A DNA stretch of 64,000 nucleotides from Pseudomonadales bacterium (GTDB lineage Bacteria > Pseudomonadota > Gammaproteobacteria > Pseudomonadales > JAHRWD01): positions 167,232-231,231 of the forward strand of contig JARGPR010000002.1 in assembly GCA_029210125.1 (NCBI GenBank), written 5' to 3'. Below the pieces are notes generated by a model. The model was not told where the DNA came from, ran no database searches, and saw nothing but the letters and a program-made list of their open reading frames with translations. Made by a program: the position numbers and the translations under genes. Each line of letters starts with the position of its first letter. Position 1 is the first letter of the stretch. Positions 39,129-48,566 of the stretch are shown here, in pieces.

Positions 39129-41585
39129 ATGATTCGCGACACCAAGAACAAAGCGTTGTCACTATTTTTATGTTCAATTTGCGGATCAGTGCTGATTTTT
39201 TCAGGCTTGTTTGTTTATTTTCAACCTAGATTACCCAGTATCGAAACGCTCAAGGAAATCAAACTTCAAACCCCACTATTGATCTACTCAAATGATGGCA
39301 AGCTCATCGGGGAGTTTGGTGAGAAACGAAGAACCCCTATACTATATGAAGAAATCCCACCATCGTTCATACATGCTATTTTAGCCGCAGAAGATAGTCG
39401 GTTTATGCAACATTTTGGAATCGATCCAATAGGATTAAGCCGAGCAGTCATGCAATTGATCCAGACTGGACAAATGCAAACTGGTGGCAGCACAATTACC
39501 ATGCAGGTTGCTAGAAACTATTTCCTGAGCAGAGAAAAAACCTTTACTCGAAAATTCAATGAGATTCTTCTTTCAATTCAAATAGAGCAACAATTAACCA
39601 AACAAGAGATTCTGGAACTCTACGTTAACAAAATTTATCTAGGTCATCGTTCCTACGGAATCGAGGCTGCGGCGCAGGTATACTACGGAAAACCGATCCA
39701 AGATCTTAGCATTGCCCAACTCGCAATGATTGCGGGACTACCCAAAGCGCCTTCCTCATATAACCCAATATCGAACCCATCAAGAGCTCTGATCCGCCGC
39801 AACTGGATCCTCAACCGAATGAGGAACCTCGGCTATATCGACCATAAAACCTTCGAGCAAGCGATAAAAACCCCGGTTACCGCGCGCTATCACGGACCAC
39901 AAACTGAATTACAAGCTCCCCACGTAGCGGAAATGATCCGCAAAGAGATGATTCGGCGGTACGGATTAAGTGCATATACCGATGGTTATCAAGTCTACAG
40001 TACGCTTAACAGTAAATATCAACAAGCCGCCAATCAAGCGGTGCTCGACGGACTTGAAAGTTATCATAGACGACATGGCTATGATAATAGTGGAGTAGAA
40101 ACACTCGTCGACACGCTGCCAGATCACTCAACACTTATTCAGCGTCTCAGAAAAAAACCACAACTCGATGGGCTTGAAGCCGCTGTTGTGCTAAGCACTC
40201 TACCCCAGTCGGCTCAATGCCTTATACGAAGTGGCGATGAAGTCGATTTAGCCTGGGATGGGCTAAAATGGGCCAGACCTTATATCAGCGCCAACCGAAG
40301 AGGGCCTGCTCCCTCTTCAGCTAGTGACATTTTGAAACCTGGAGATTTGATTTATATCCGCCAACAAGCCGATGGCCATTGGCAATTGAGTCAAAAAACC
40401 CGGGCACAAGCTGCACTGATATCAATGAATCCGAATACTGGCTCAATCGAAGCCTTAGTAGGGGGTACAAACTATCAACAAAGTCATTTCAACCGAGTCA
40501 CCCAGGCAACTCGGCAGCCCGGCTCTAACTTCAAACCCTTCATTTATACAGCAGCACTGTCAAACGGTTTCACCGCCGCAAGTTTGCTTAATGATGCTCC
40601 GATAGTATTCGAGGACAACAACCTCGAAGATAGTTGGCGTCCCCAGAATTCCAGTGGCAAGTTTGGCGGGCCAACACGGCTTCGTAAGGCGTTGTACCAA
40701 TCAAAAAACCTGATCTCCATTCGGTTACTTAAAACCCTGACACCCAAGGTTGCAATCAATTACGTCCAGCGCTTTGGTTTCGATAACAAAGCGCTACCAA
40801 ATGACCTTTCCCTTGCACTAGGCAGCGCAGCTCTTACACCGCTAGATATCGCAACGGGATACAGTGTTTTTGCCAACGGCGGCTATAAAGTTTCGCCTTA
40901 TATCATGAGTGAAATTCGTAACAGGGAAAACGAAACCATCTATCGATCTACTCCAAAAATAGTGTGCACTGGCTGTTCGATTCCTCCGGACACAATCCCT
41001 ACGGAGGGAGCTAGAGAAGAAGGAGTAGAAAAAAGCGAGACAAAAACCGAAAGCACGCAGCCACAACCTGACGCACCGGAATTAGCTGCCAGAGTGGTCG
41101 ATGAACGCACAGCCTTCATCATAAATTCGATGCTCCGAGACGTCATTCTTCGAGGAACAGGCACCAAAGCAAAAGTACTCAACCGGGGTGATCTGGCGGG
41201 AAAAACCGGCACTACCAATGATCAGTTTGACGCATGGTTTTCGGGCTTTAACGGCAACCTGGTCACCACTGTATGGGTGGGTTTTGATCAACCTCAAACC
41301 CTGGGTGCGCGAGAATACGGTAGCAAAGCCGCTCTACCTATCTGGATCGACTTCATGAGAACAGCCTTGCAAAACCAGCCCGAAATTATGATGAAACAAC
41401 CGGATGGCATGGTTGTGGTTCGAATTGACCCAACTACCGGAGAGCGCGCCACTGCCAGTCAGGAGGATGCGATTTTGGAGATTTTCAAGATAGAAAACGC
41501 GCCAAAAGAATCTTCCTCCGAGGCCAGCACACGACAAAAAAAAGAGACAAACTCAGGATCCGATACGATCAAACAGTTATTTTAA
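39129..41585 (+). CDS. mrcA: Penicillin-binding protein 1A (bifunctional transglycosylase/transpeptidase)
   Basis: An 818-residue class A PBP (also called ponA) that polymerises and cross-links peptidoglycan. An N-terminal membrane helix (about 11-30) anchors it. The GT51 domain has catalytic Glu88 in LAAEDSRFMQHFG and the motif GGSTITMQVARNY. The transpeptidase has Ser466 in RQPGSNFKPF (S-x-x-K with Lys469), the SKN-type second motif in YQSKNL, and KTG at 692-694 (AGKTGTTND). The C-terminal 40 residues are Ser/Lys/Glu rich. Normal length for PBP1A, and the divergent partner is pilM, as usual in this group. Confidence 0.96.
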   Translation: MIRDTKNKALSLFLCSICGSVLIFSGLFVYFQPRLPSIETLKEIKLQTPLLIYSNDGKLIGEFGEKRRTPILYEEIPPSFIHAILAAEDSRFMQHFGIDPIGLSRAVMQLIQTGQMQTGGSTITMQVARNYFLSREKTFTRKFNEILLSIQIEQQLTKQEILELYVNKIYLGHRSYGIEAAAQVYYGKPIQDLSIAQLAMIAGLPKAPSSYNPISNPSRALIRRNWILNRMRNLGYIDHKTFEQAIKTPVTARYHGPQTELQAPHVAEMIRKEMIRRYGLSAYTDGYQVYSTLNSKYQQAANQAVLDGLESYHRRHGYDNSGVETLVDTLPDHSTLIQRLRKKPQLDGLEAAVVLSTLPQSAQCLIRSGDEVDLAWDGLKWARPYISANRRGPAPSSASDILKPGDLIYIRQQADGHWQLSQKTRAQAALISMNPNTGSIEALVGGTNYQQSHFNRVTQATRQPGSNFKPFIYTAALSNGFTAASLLNDAPIVFEDNNLEDSWRPQNSSGKFGGPTRLRKALYQSKNLISIRLLKTLTPKVAINYVQRFGFDNKALPNDLSLALGSAALTPLDIATGYSVFANGGYKVSPYIMSEIRNRENETIYRSTPKIVCTGCSIPPDTIPTEGAREEGVEKSETKTESTQPQPDAPELAARVVDERTAFIINSMLRDVILRGTGTKAKVLNRGDLAGKTGTTNDQFDAWFSGFNGNLVTTVWVGFDQPQTLGAREYGSKAALPIWIDFMRTALQNQPEIMMKQPDGMVVVRIDPTTGERATASQEDAILEIFKIENAPKESSSEASTRQKKETNSGSDTIKQLF

Positions 41586-41687
41586 CCAGCCAAAAGTATG
41601 CTTGGGTTAACGGTCTCTAACACCTAAAAGATACAAATAGGTTAGAATAGCCATTTTGAGTACAGCTGTAGGCTTAGAGGTAAATTT

Positions 41688-42014
41688 ATGGACATTATGC
41701 AAACCATCAAAGAACAAATTGAAGGCAATACCATCATTTTATATATGAAAGGTTCACCTGAAGCACCGCAATGTGGGTTCTCGTCAAAGTCATCACAGGT
41801 ATTGATGGCGTGCGGACAAAAGTTTGCCTACGTCGATATTCTATCCAACCCTGAAATTCGTTCCAATCTTCCCAAGTATGCGAACTGGCCCACATTCCCA
41901 CAGCTTTATGTGGACGGCGAACTAATCGGTGGTTGTGACATTCTGGTCGAAATGTATGAAAGCGGCGAGCTTAAGACACTAGTAACCGATGCAGTAGCAG
42001 CCGCCAACGGCTAA
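41688..42014 (+). CDS. grxD: Monothiol glutaredoxin GrxD (Grx4 family)
   Basis: A 108-residue CGFS-type glutaredoxin (PQCGFSSKSSQVL at residues 28-40). It carries the usual KGSPEAPQCGFS approach, the glutathione-binding WPTFPQLYVDGE loop and GGCDILVEMYESGEL. It holds and transfers 2Fe-2S clusters with BolA partners. It stands alone between ponA and a CNNM-family gene on the opposite strand. Confidence 0.96.
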   Translation: MDIMQTIKEQIEGNTIILYMKGSPEAPQCGFSSKSSQVLMACGQKFAYVDILSNPEIRSNLPKYANWPTFPQLYVDGELIGGCDILVEMYESGELKTLVTDAVAAANG

Positions 42015-42030
42015 ATGCACAGATAACTCT

Positions 42031-42089
42031 AACCAACCCTGCCATTCTCCGGATCAAAATATATCCCGGATGTCTGATACGGGTTGGTT
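42031..42089. repeat. Nested inverted repeat between grxD and the CNNM gene
   Basis: Outer arms AACCAACCC (42031-42039) and GGGTTGGTT (42081-42089) enclose a smaller stem (TCCGG paired with CCGGA). There is no T-run. It sits between convergent genes and may act as a bidirectional transcription stop or a messenger-end hairpin. Confidence 0.5.
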
Positions 42090-42137
42090 GGAGACTAGCA
42101 ACAGACCGGATGGAACGGAAAGATAAATCTGACTTCT

Positions 42138-43421
42138 TTAATTCCCTTCGCCACTCGCCGGCCTGACCTTCACCTTCCTAATACGGTTATCCGAAACCTG
42201 TAATATTTCAAATAGATAGCCGCTCGTTTCAAGACACATATTGGGACCCGGTATCGCTTGAAGGTGCTCGATAATAAGCCCGTTTAGTGTTTTCGGGCCA
42301 TCTATCGGCAATTCCCAGTCAAGGATACGATTGATTTCCCGAAGCGATGCCGTACCATCAATCAGAAAATAACCCTGCTCATCCTGAAGCATTTCCTGGC
42401 TACTCGCCTCAGCAAAATTAGTTGTGAACTCCCCGACAATTTCTTCAAGAATGTCCTCCAGTGTCACAACACCCAGCACATCACCGTATTCATCGACCAC
42501 AATACCGATCCGACGTTTTTCACGCTGAAAATTGAATAGCTGCGTATGCAGTGCCGTACCTTCGGGAATAAAATAGGGCTCACGGGCAATCTCTTCGAGC
42601 GTTTCGTGGGTTAACTCATCTTGCAATAAAAAACGCGCGGTATTGCGCAAGTGCAGTATCCCGATCACATTATTCAAATCCCCGTCAAATACCGGCAACC
42701 TGGTATGCACGGAGGTACGTAATTGATTAACGATATGATCCAGGTCATCCTTCAAATCTACCCCTACTACCTCGTTCCTGGGAATCATGATGTCCTCGAC
42801 ACTGTGCTTCTCAAGATCAAGGATGCGCAGCAACATTTTTTGTCGCCGTGGCGGAATTAGGGAACCGGACTCATGCACAAGGGAACGCAATTCCTCAGAA
42901 CTAAGGTGATCCTCAGCGGAATCAGTAACAATTATACCGAATAGACGTAGCACGTTGTTCGTTACGAAATTAACAGTCACGACTACTGGTGACAGCAGTT
43001 TCATGAGTGGCACCAGTATCATCGAGGCTGGAAACGCGATTCGCTCAGGGTGTAGCGCCGCAACAGTTTTGGGGGTAACTTCAGCGAAAATCAGTAGCAC
43101 CAAAGTAAGAACAACTGTCGCGACGCTCGCAGCCAGCGCCACATGATCAGAGCCCATTAACTGAATGGCGAGCAAGGTAGCCAAAGAAGCGGCAAGATTA
43201 TTGGCGAAGTTATTACCCACCAGTATCAGACCGATCAGTCGATCCGGGCGCTGTAAAAGCCCCAGTACGCGCTTGGCGTTAGAGTTATTCTGGGATACTA
43301 AATGCTTTAATCGGTAACGGTTAAGCGCCATCATGGCGGTTTCTGAGCCGGAGAAAAAACCCGACACTACCACCAAAACTATCAGTACAACTATAAGAAA
43401 AGAAGGGGGGAGGTTTTCCAC
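42138..43421 (-). CDS. CNNM/HlyC-CorC family membrane protein (DUF21-CBS-CorC)
   Basis: A 427-residue protein with a DUF21 membrane domain (three to four helices in residues about 5-150, with SGFFSGSETAMMAL), a CBS pair (about 200-330, IMIPRNEVVGVD; GIVVDEYGDVLGVVTLEDILEEIVGE) and a C-terminal CorC/HlyC domain. Homologues (YfjD/CorB) are linked to magnesium or cobalt export. The start is GTG at 43421. It is followed at a short distance by no other minus-strand gene; the CcsA-like gene lies just upstream. Next to the CcsA-like gene and ffh is its usual place. Confidence 0.92.
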   Translation of the reverse strand: MENLPPSFLIVVLIVLVVVSGFFSGSETAMMALNRYRLKHLVSQNNSNAKRVLGLLQRPDRLIGLILVGNNFANNLAASLATLLAIQLMGSDHVALAASVATVVLTLVLLIFAEVTPKTVAALHPERIAFPASMILVPLMKLLSPVVVTVNFVTNNVLRLFGIIVTDSAEDHLSSEELRSLVHESGSLIPPRRQKMLLRILDLEKHSVEDIMIPRNEVVGVDLKDDLDHIVNQLRTSVHTRLPVFDGDLNNVIGILHLRNTARFLLQDELTHETLEEIAREPYFIPEGTALHTQLFNFQREKRRIGIVVDEYGDVLGVVTLEDILEEIVGEFTTNFAEASSQEMLQDEQGYFLIDGTASLREINRILDWELPIDGPKTLNGLIIEHLQAIPGPNMCLETSGYLFEILQVSDNRIRKVKVRPASGEGN

Positions 43422-43465
43422 GAAAATGTCAGACCTTACAAAGAATTAAGCAAACAGCAACACTG

Positions 43466-44260
43466 CTAGAGGACAATTTCCGCAACCAGTTTACTACCCA
43501 AAAAGGCCAGCATTAGAATAGAAAAACCGATCCAGGTCCATCGAATGGCAACAGCCCCTCGCCACCCCAACTGATAACGCCCCCAAAGAAGAATCGCAAA
43601 CACGACCCATGAGATCAACGTCAGTATCGTTTTGTGCACCACATGCTGCGCAAACATATCTTCAAGGAAAACATATCCACTTCCTATAGCAACCGTTAAC
43701 AAACCAATACCGACCCACAGCATCACGAACAGCAGGGATTCCATTTTCTCAATTGGTGGAAGGGTCGAAATAATATCACCGGGATGGTGCTGCTTAATTT
43801 GTCTATTCTGAAACGCCAGCAACAGAGCCTGCACCGCAGCCAAAGACAAGACAGAATAGGCAAGAATGGAAACCAGTATATGAGTAGCAATACCCGTTCC
43901 CATCAACTGTCGCGGCTGATAGGCATCATTTGGCAACATCGCTAATATGATCGACAACAATGTCACCGGCACCGCCAAAATCAATAAATTTTCCAGCTGC
44001 GCGTATACTGATCCCAACAAAACCAGTATTACAACCTGCCAGCTAATCAAAGAGAAAATATTGTATAACCCAAGATGAACACCTTCGGCGACAAAGATCT
44101 GCCTATACAGCCATATACTATGGAGAAGCACCCCAGCAATACAAAAACCCCACACGTGAGACTTATGGGTTTGTTCTTTTCCGCGCAGATCCAGCCCCTG
44201 GAATATCAGGCCAAAAAAGTAAAAAAGCCCAGCACCGGCACCAAAATAGAAAGCTGTCAT
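43466..44260 (-). CDS. CcsA/YpjD-like inner-membrane cytochrome c assembly family protein
   Basis: A 264-residue protein with eight or so hydrophobic helices and the CcsA/ResC-type pattern (residues 130-260), including GTGIATHILVSILAYSVLSL and AQHVVHKTILTLISWVVFAI with histidines at likely haem-handling positions. It lacks the WWD motif of true CcmC/CcmF. Proteins of this kind are conserved next to ffh and the CNNM gene in gammaproteobacteria, with uncertain function. The ATG at 44260 is preferred to a TTG three bases upstream. Confidence 0.9.
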   Translation of the reverse strand: MTAFYFGAGAGLFYFFGLIFQGLDLRGKEQTHKSHVWGFCIAGVLLHSIWLYRQIFVAEGVHLGLYNIFSLISWQVVILVLLGSVYAQLENLLILAVPVTLLSIILAMLPNDAYQPRQLMGTGIATHILVSILAYSVLSLAAVQALLLAFQNRQIKQHHPGDIISTLPPIEKMESLLFVMLWVGIGLLTVAIGSGYVFLEDMFAQHVVHKTILTLISWVVFAILLWGRYQLGWRGAVAIRWTWIGFSILMLAFLGSKLVAEIVL

Positions 44261-44401
44261 CAAATAACCGTATTTATGATCAAATACTCAAGCGACCTTA
44301 GTTCACCTGAAATTCACCCGAGCAAAAACCAGACTGGGTTGCTCATTCGGGATTCGTTATAATCCCCTCTTTGCCTAACTGAAACAAGCGGATATTCCAC
44401 T

Positions 44402-45769
44402 ATGTTCGACAACCTAAGCGGCCGTCTTACCTCAACGCTTAAAAGTATAACCGGCCAGGCCCGATTAACCGAAGACAATATTCAAGCCACCCTGCGCGAA
44501 GTGCGTATGGCGTTACTGGAAGCTGACGTTGCGCTACCGGTCGTTAAGGACTTTGTCGAGCGGATAAAACAACGCGCTATTGGCTCAGAGGTCATGAATA
44601 GCCTTAGTCCAGGCCAGGCTTTCCTCAAAATTGTTGAAGCTGAACTGATTCACACCATGGGTGACGCCTGTGAAACCCTGAATCTGTCCGTTCAACCCCC
44701 AGCCGTCATTTTGGTGGCCGGGCTACAGGGTGCGGGTAAAACCACCACCATAGCCAAATTAGCACACCTGTTAAAAACCCGTGATAAGAAGAAGGTCATG
44801 GTGACCAGCGCCGATGTGTATCGGCCCGCAGCCATCAAGCAATTGGAACGGCTCGCCACCGAGGTTAATGCTGAGTTTTATCCCAGCAGCGGCGACCAAA
44901 AACCGATTGATATCGCTAAAAATGCGCTAGCACAAGCCCGCAAGAGTTTTGCCGATATTCTAATTGTCGATACCGCAGGCCGGCTGCATGTCGACGAAGA
45001 GATGATGGGGGAAATCAGCGATCTCCACAGCGCTATCAAGCCAGCGGAAACCCTTTTTGTTGTAGATTCAATGACCGGCCAGGATGCGGCAAATACCGCC
45101 AAGGCCTTTAACGAAGCCCTGCCCCTGACCGGTGTAGTGCTCACCAAGGCAGATGGTGATGCAAGGGGCGGTGCAGCACTTTCCGTACGACAGATCACGG
45201 GCAAACCAATCAAGTTCATCGGTATGGGTGAAAAAATTGATGCGCTGGAGCCGTTTCATCCGGACCGGATCGCATCCCGTATTCTCGGCATGGGCGATAT
45301 GCTATCGCTAATCGAAAAAGCCGAACGTACCATCGATAAAAAGAAAGCAGAGAAACTCACCAAAAAGCTCAAAAAAGGCAAGAAATTCGATCTCAATGAT
45401 CTCCGGGATCAACTTGAGCAGATGCAAAATATGGGCGGGCTCGGTGGCATGCTAGACAAAATGCCGGGTATGGGCGGCATGAAGGATGCAATTCAGCAGG
45501 ATTCCGCAACCAAAAACTTCAATCAAATGTCAGCGCTGATCAACTCGATGACCCCAAAGGAGCGACGTTATCCCGATTGCATCAACCCTTCCCGTAAGAA
45601 GCGTATCACCGCCGGTTCAGGTACCCAGATCCAGGATCTAAACCGTTTATTGAAACAACATAAACAGATGCAGAAAATGATGAAAAAAATGAACAAGAAG
45701 GGCGCGATGGACAATATGATGAAGCAGATGGGTAATATGGGTGGAGGCGGTGGAATGCCTCGCTTTTAG
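44402..45769 (+). CDS. ffh: Signal recognition particle protein Ffh
   Basis: A 455-residue SRP54 GTPase that targets nascent membrane proteins. It has the N domain (1-90), the G domain (P-loop GLQGAGKTTTIAKLA near 104, DTAGRLHVDEE, TKADGDARGGAAL) and the Met-rich M domain with the RNA-binding segment SRKKRITAGSGTQIQDLN. A TATAAT at 44358-44363 lies 38 bases before the ATG. It is followed by a hairpin and a convergent MFS gene rather than the rpsP-rimM-trmD-rplS operon commonly found next to ffh. Confidence 0.97.
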   Translation: MFDNLSGRLTSTLKSITGQARLTEDNIQATLREVRMALLEADVALPVVKDFVERIKQRAIGSEVMNSLSPGQAFLKIVEAELIHTMGDACETLNLSVQPPAVILVAGLQGAGKTTTIAKLAHLLKTRDKKKVMVTSADVYRPAAIKQLERLATEVNAEFYPSSGDQKPIDIAKNALAQARKSFADILIVDTAGRLHVDEEMMGEISDLHSAIKPAETLFVVDSMTGQDAANTAKAFNEALPLTGVVLTKADGDARGGAALSVRQITGKPIKFIGMGEKIDALEPFHPDRIASRILGMGDMLSLIEKAERTIDKKKAEKLTKKLKKGKKFDLNDLRDQLEQMQNMGGLGGMLDKMPGMGGMKDAIQQDSATKNFNQMSALINSMTPKERRYPDCINPSRKKRITAGSGTQIQDLNRLLKQHKQMQKMMKKMNKKGAMDNMMKQMGNMGGGGGMPRF

Positions 45770-45787
45770 ACTCTGTTAACCTTGGAA

Positions 45788-45821
45788 TCTGTGTTAACCC
45801 TGTAGACTCGGTTAACACAGA
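45788..45821. terminator. 12-bp hairpin between ffh and the convergent MFS gene
   Basis: Perfect arms TCTGTGTTAACC (45788-45799) and GGTTAACACAGA (45810-45821) with a 10-base loop. There is no T-run on either strand, so termination is plausible but not certain. A partial copy of the left arm (CTCTGTTAACC) precedes it at 45771. Confidence 0.55.
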
Positions 45822-45918
45822 GATCCAGCCTCCCATCGCAGCAACAAAACAGACTTAGCGGATGCAGATTATCGTCTACACCCGCTAAATTGAGCTGCCA
45901 ACCAACCCCTACCACCAA

Positions 45919-47178
45919 CTAGACCACCTGACGCTTAACTGGCGGTTTAATCCAGAAAGCCATTACTGCAAAAACACATGCCAGCGCCGAGTAGGTATAG
46001 AACGACATGGTATAACTTTGGGTTGCATCGTATGCCGCACCAACCAATATTGGGCCCGCAGCTCCTAAGACCGTCACCATAACTCCGCGAGTTGCAAACA
46101 GTGGTGCATAACTGCCCGGGCCAAAGTAGTTTGCAATCAGAGATGGACTAGATACCGAAGCCAGTCCGTAACCAAGACCAAACACCGCCGCAAAAGCATA
46201 TGCGATCAGGGTATTATCCGCAAAGGAGAGCATGCAAATGCCGATAATCTCCAGCAATAAACCGCCTGCCAACATATACCTTGGATCAAAACGGTCGGCC
46301 AAGCCGCCCGATGCTAACCGTCCAAATGTACCCAGCAAACCGGTTATCCCCAATGCCGCAGCCGCAATCACCTGGGATAACCCAAGATCCTTCATATGCA
46401 AAACAGCCTGACTGTTAACGATCATGCTACCCAATACAGCCATTGCAGCACCTAGCACGATAATCCAGAAAGTTGAGGTTTTTAACGCTTCTTTTACTGT
46501 CCAGATTTGGGTAGAACGGTATACCTTTGAACGAGATACAGTTGCTGCTTTGTCACTTTCGGCACCCTCAACGACGGTTGATGGATCAACCCCGTCTACA
46601 TAGGTTCCAACATCCGACGGCCGATCTCGTACAACAATGGCAATCGCCAGGGATGAAATCAACGCGGAACAGCCCATCAAACCCCATACTATTTTCCAGT
46701 CCCCATATTGCTCAATCACCCAAACGTAGGTCGGCGCCGCAACAAAAGCACCGAGACCCGAAGCACCCATAAAAATACCTATCGCAAGGCCGCGTCGCTT
46801 TGTAAACCAATTGGTAATCACCTGGGTGCCCGGGATCACGGTCTGCATTGCCATACCTAACCCAAGAATAGCCATACCTATATAAAAAGCAGTAAGTCCC
46901 TCGGTCATATATAGCCAAACAGTTGATAGCGCGATTACTCCGCCACCACATGTCATGGTCAACCTTGCACTAAAACGACGAATTAAATACGCCACGAGTG
47001 GTCCGCCAAATCCCAGCGCAACGGTTACCACAGAAAAACCCGCACTAGCCTGGGCACGGGACCAACCGGTTGCTTCAATCATCTGCGGCATCACGACCGA
47101 GAAACCGTAAAAAATTGATCCTATCGAAAGAAAATAAACAAATGCCAGTACTGCCAGCAGCCTCCATCCGTAAAACAT
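45919..47178 (-). CDS. Major facilitator superfamily transporter (OFA/MCT-like)
   Basis: A 419-residue protein with 12 predicted helices and a central cytoplasmic loop (about 195-225). The N-terminus FYGWRLLAVLAFVYFLSIG and GWSRAQAS are typical of the oxalate/formate antiporter-like and monocarboxylate group. The start at MFYGWRLL is chosen because GAGAGG lies about 9 bases ahead; the longer frame to 47238 is not needed. It resembles the transporter at 53324-54601 in the N-terminal motif, helix order and ending (KPPVKRQVV versus KPPVSKQTV), so the two are likely paralogues. The substrate is unknown. Confidence 0.87.
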   Translation of the reverse strand: MFYGWRLLAVLAFVYFLSIGSIFYGFSVVMPQMIEATGWSRAQASAGFSVVTVALGFGGPLVAYLIRRFSARLTMTCGGGVIALSTVWLYMTEGLTAFYIGMAILGLGMAMQTVIPGTQVITNWFTKRRGLAIGIFMGASGLGAFVAAPTYVWVIEQYGDWKIVWGLMGCSALISSLAIAIVVRDRPSDVGTYVDGVDPSTVVEGAESDKAATVSRSKVYRSTQIWTVKEALKTSTFWIIVLGAAMAVLGSMIVNSQAVLHMKDLGLSQVIAAAALGITGLLGTFGRLASGGLADRFDPRYMLAGGLLLEIIGICMLSFADNTLIAYAFAAVFGLGYGLASVSSPSLIANYFGPGSYAPLFATRGVMVTVLGAAGPILVGAAYDATQSYTMSFYTYSALACVFAVMAFWIKPPVKRQVV

Positions 47179-47399
47179 GGGGTAACACCTCTCATTATTA
47201 GTATTGTATTGCGCGTCAAACCCGCGGGAATCAGGCAAAAAACCACCCGGCCTGACTAATGAGCAGACAGATAAATGTGGGTTTGGAGTCCTACCGAAAA
47301 TCGTATTTTGCGTGGGATTCTAATGGATAAGCGGCTAGAATGCGATCAATCTCCAGATCAGCGCACTACAATACATATTAATAATACAAGGCTATATCT

Positions 47400-48107
47400 G
47401 TGATAAACGAACACCGTCCTCACTACATAAAAAGACTATTTGAATGGCATCAGCGCTTTTATATTCGTCATTTTATTGAGCCGCAATTCACTCACATCGG
47501 TAAGAACTACACCATGCTCAAGCCATGGTCGATAGAGATTTACGGTGCGCCCATTCGAATCGGCAACTCAGTTCATCTGATTTCAAACAGCGAAGACAAA
47601 ATTCGCTTTACCGTACTGGGAGAGGGTTCCATTGAGCTTGGGGACTACGTTTTGATCTGCCCTTCGGTACGGATATCCTCCGCAGCCTCTATCAAAATCG
47701 GCAACAACTGCATGGTCGCGAGCCACAGCTACCTGACCGACGCGGACTGGCACGGAATTTACGATCGTACCCAACCGATTGGTAACGCCGCCCCAATCGT
47801 ACTGGAGGATAATGTCTGGATCGGCGACAGTGCACTGGTCTGCAAAGGCGTTACGATTGGCGAAAATAGTATTATTGGTGCGGGTGCAGTGGTTGCAAGC
47901 GACATCCCCCCCAACTCAATAGCGGTTGGCAACCCAGCTAAGGTCGTGAAAGCCCTCGATCCCGAGACCCCGCTTATCACTCGTAAACAACTACTGGATA
48001 ATCCGAAACTCGAACAGCAACTGCTAGAGATGGATAAACGCTTACTCTCCAGCAATAGTTTTTGGGGTTGGCTCCGGACGATCTTAATGCCGCGTCGAGG
48101 TGATTAA
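47400..48107 (+). CDS. Hexapeptide-repeat acyltransferase (left-handed beta-helix)
   Basis: A 235-residue member of the WbbJ/maltose O-acetyltransferase-like family. Hexapeptide repeats run from about residue 75 to 180 (IELGDYVLICPSVRISS, IKIGNNCMVASHSYLTDAD, VWIGDSALVCKGVTIGENS, IIGAGAVVASDIPPNS), ending in AVGNPAKVV. The insert DADWHGIYDRTQP carries the likely catalytic His. It transfers acetyl or other acyl groups to sugars or lipids; the acceptor is unknown. The start is GTG at 47400. Divergent from the MFS gene, and followed 137 bases later by the MoxR-associated small gene. Confidence 0.85.
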   Translation: MINEHRPHYIKRLFEWHQRFYIRHFIEPQFTHIGKNYTMLKPWSIEIYGAPIRIGNSVHLISNSEDKIRFTVLGEGSIELGDYVLICPSVRISSAASIKIGNNCMVASHSYLTDADWHGIYDRTQPIGNAAPIVLEDNVWIGDSALVCKGVTIGENSIIGAGAVVASDIPPNSIAVGNPAKVVKALDPETPLITRKQLLDNPKLEQQLLEMDKRLLSSNSFWGWLRTILMPRRGD

Positions 48108-48244
48108 CCCGCTCGACTACAATACTTCTTCCACACATTCTTAAAACCATTTGCATCCACCGCCAAGAACAAAGAATATGCAGAAGCAGCTTGGAAAGGC
48201 TACAATGTCCGGCTTTGGTAAAAAATAAAAGAAATCGACACATC

Positions 48245-48541
48245 ATGGCTAAGAAAGACAAAGTAAAAATCCTGGGGGAAGAGTGGAGCGACGAGCGCGT
48301 CAAGGGCTTCTTAAACACAAGAGCTGTTGATGGCGAATCCGAAGATTTCCACATTCTGTTAACCGCATACCGTGGCATGGAAGCGGAGAAGTTCAGTCGA
48401 TTCGTTCGCTTCTACGTCGAAGCCGGCCGCGATATCAATGCCACCAACCAACGCGGTGAAACCCTGCAACATATTGTAAGCCAGCACGCCTGCAATAAAG
48501 AGTACAAGGACGCACTGGCTCAAGCTGGCGCTAACTCGTAA
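48245..48541 (+). CDS. Small conserved protein upstream of MoxR/VWA pair (ankyrin-like)
   Basis: A 98-residue protein. It begins MAKKDKVKILGEEWSDERVK and has a middle YRGMEAEKFSRFVRFYVEAGRDINATN that resembles the start of an ankyrin repeat (AGRDINATNQRGETLQHIV). It lies 25 bases before the MoxR ATPase gene on the same strand. The start at MAKKDK is preferred over a longer frame from 48191. I believe similar small proteins accompany this gene pair in pseudomonads, but the function is unknown to me. An adaptor role is inference. Confidence 0.72.
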   Translation: MAKKDKVKILGEEWSDERVKGFLNTRAVDGESEDFHILLTAYRGMEAEKFSRFVRFYVEAGRDINATNQRGETLQHIVSQHACNKEYKDALAQAGANS

Positions 48542-48566
48542 AAATCATAATAATCAGGTACTTCCA

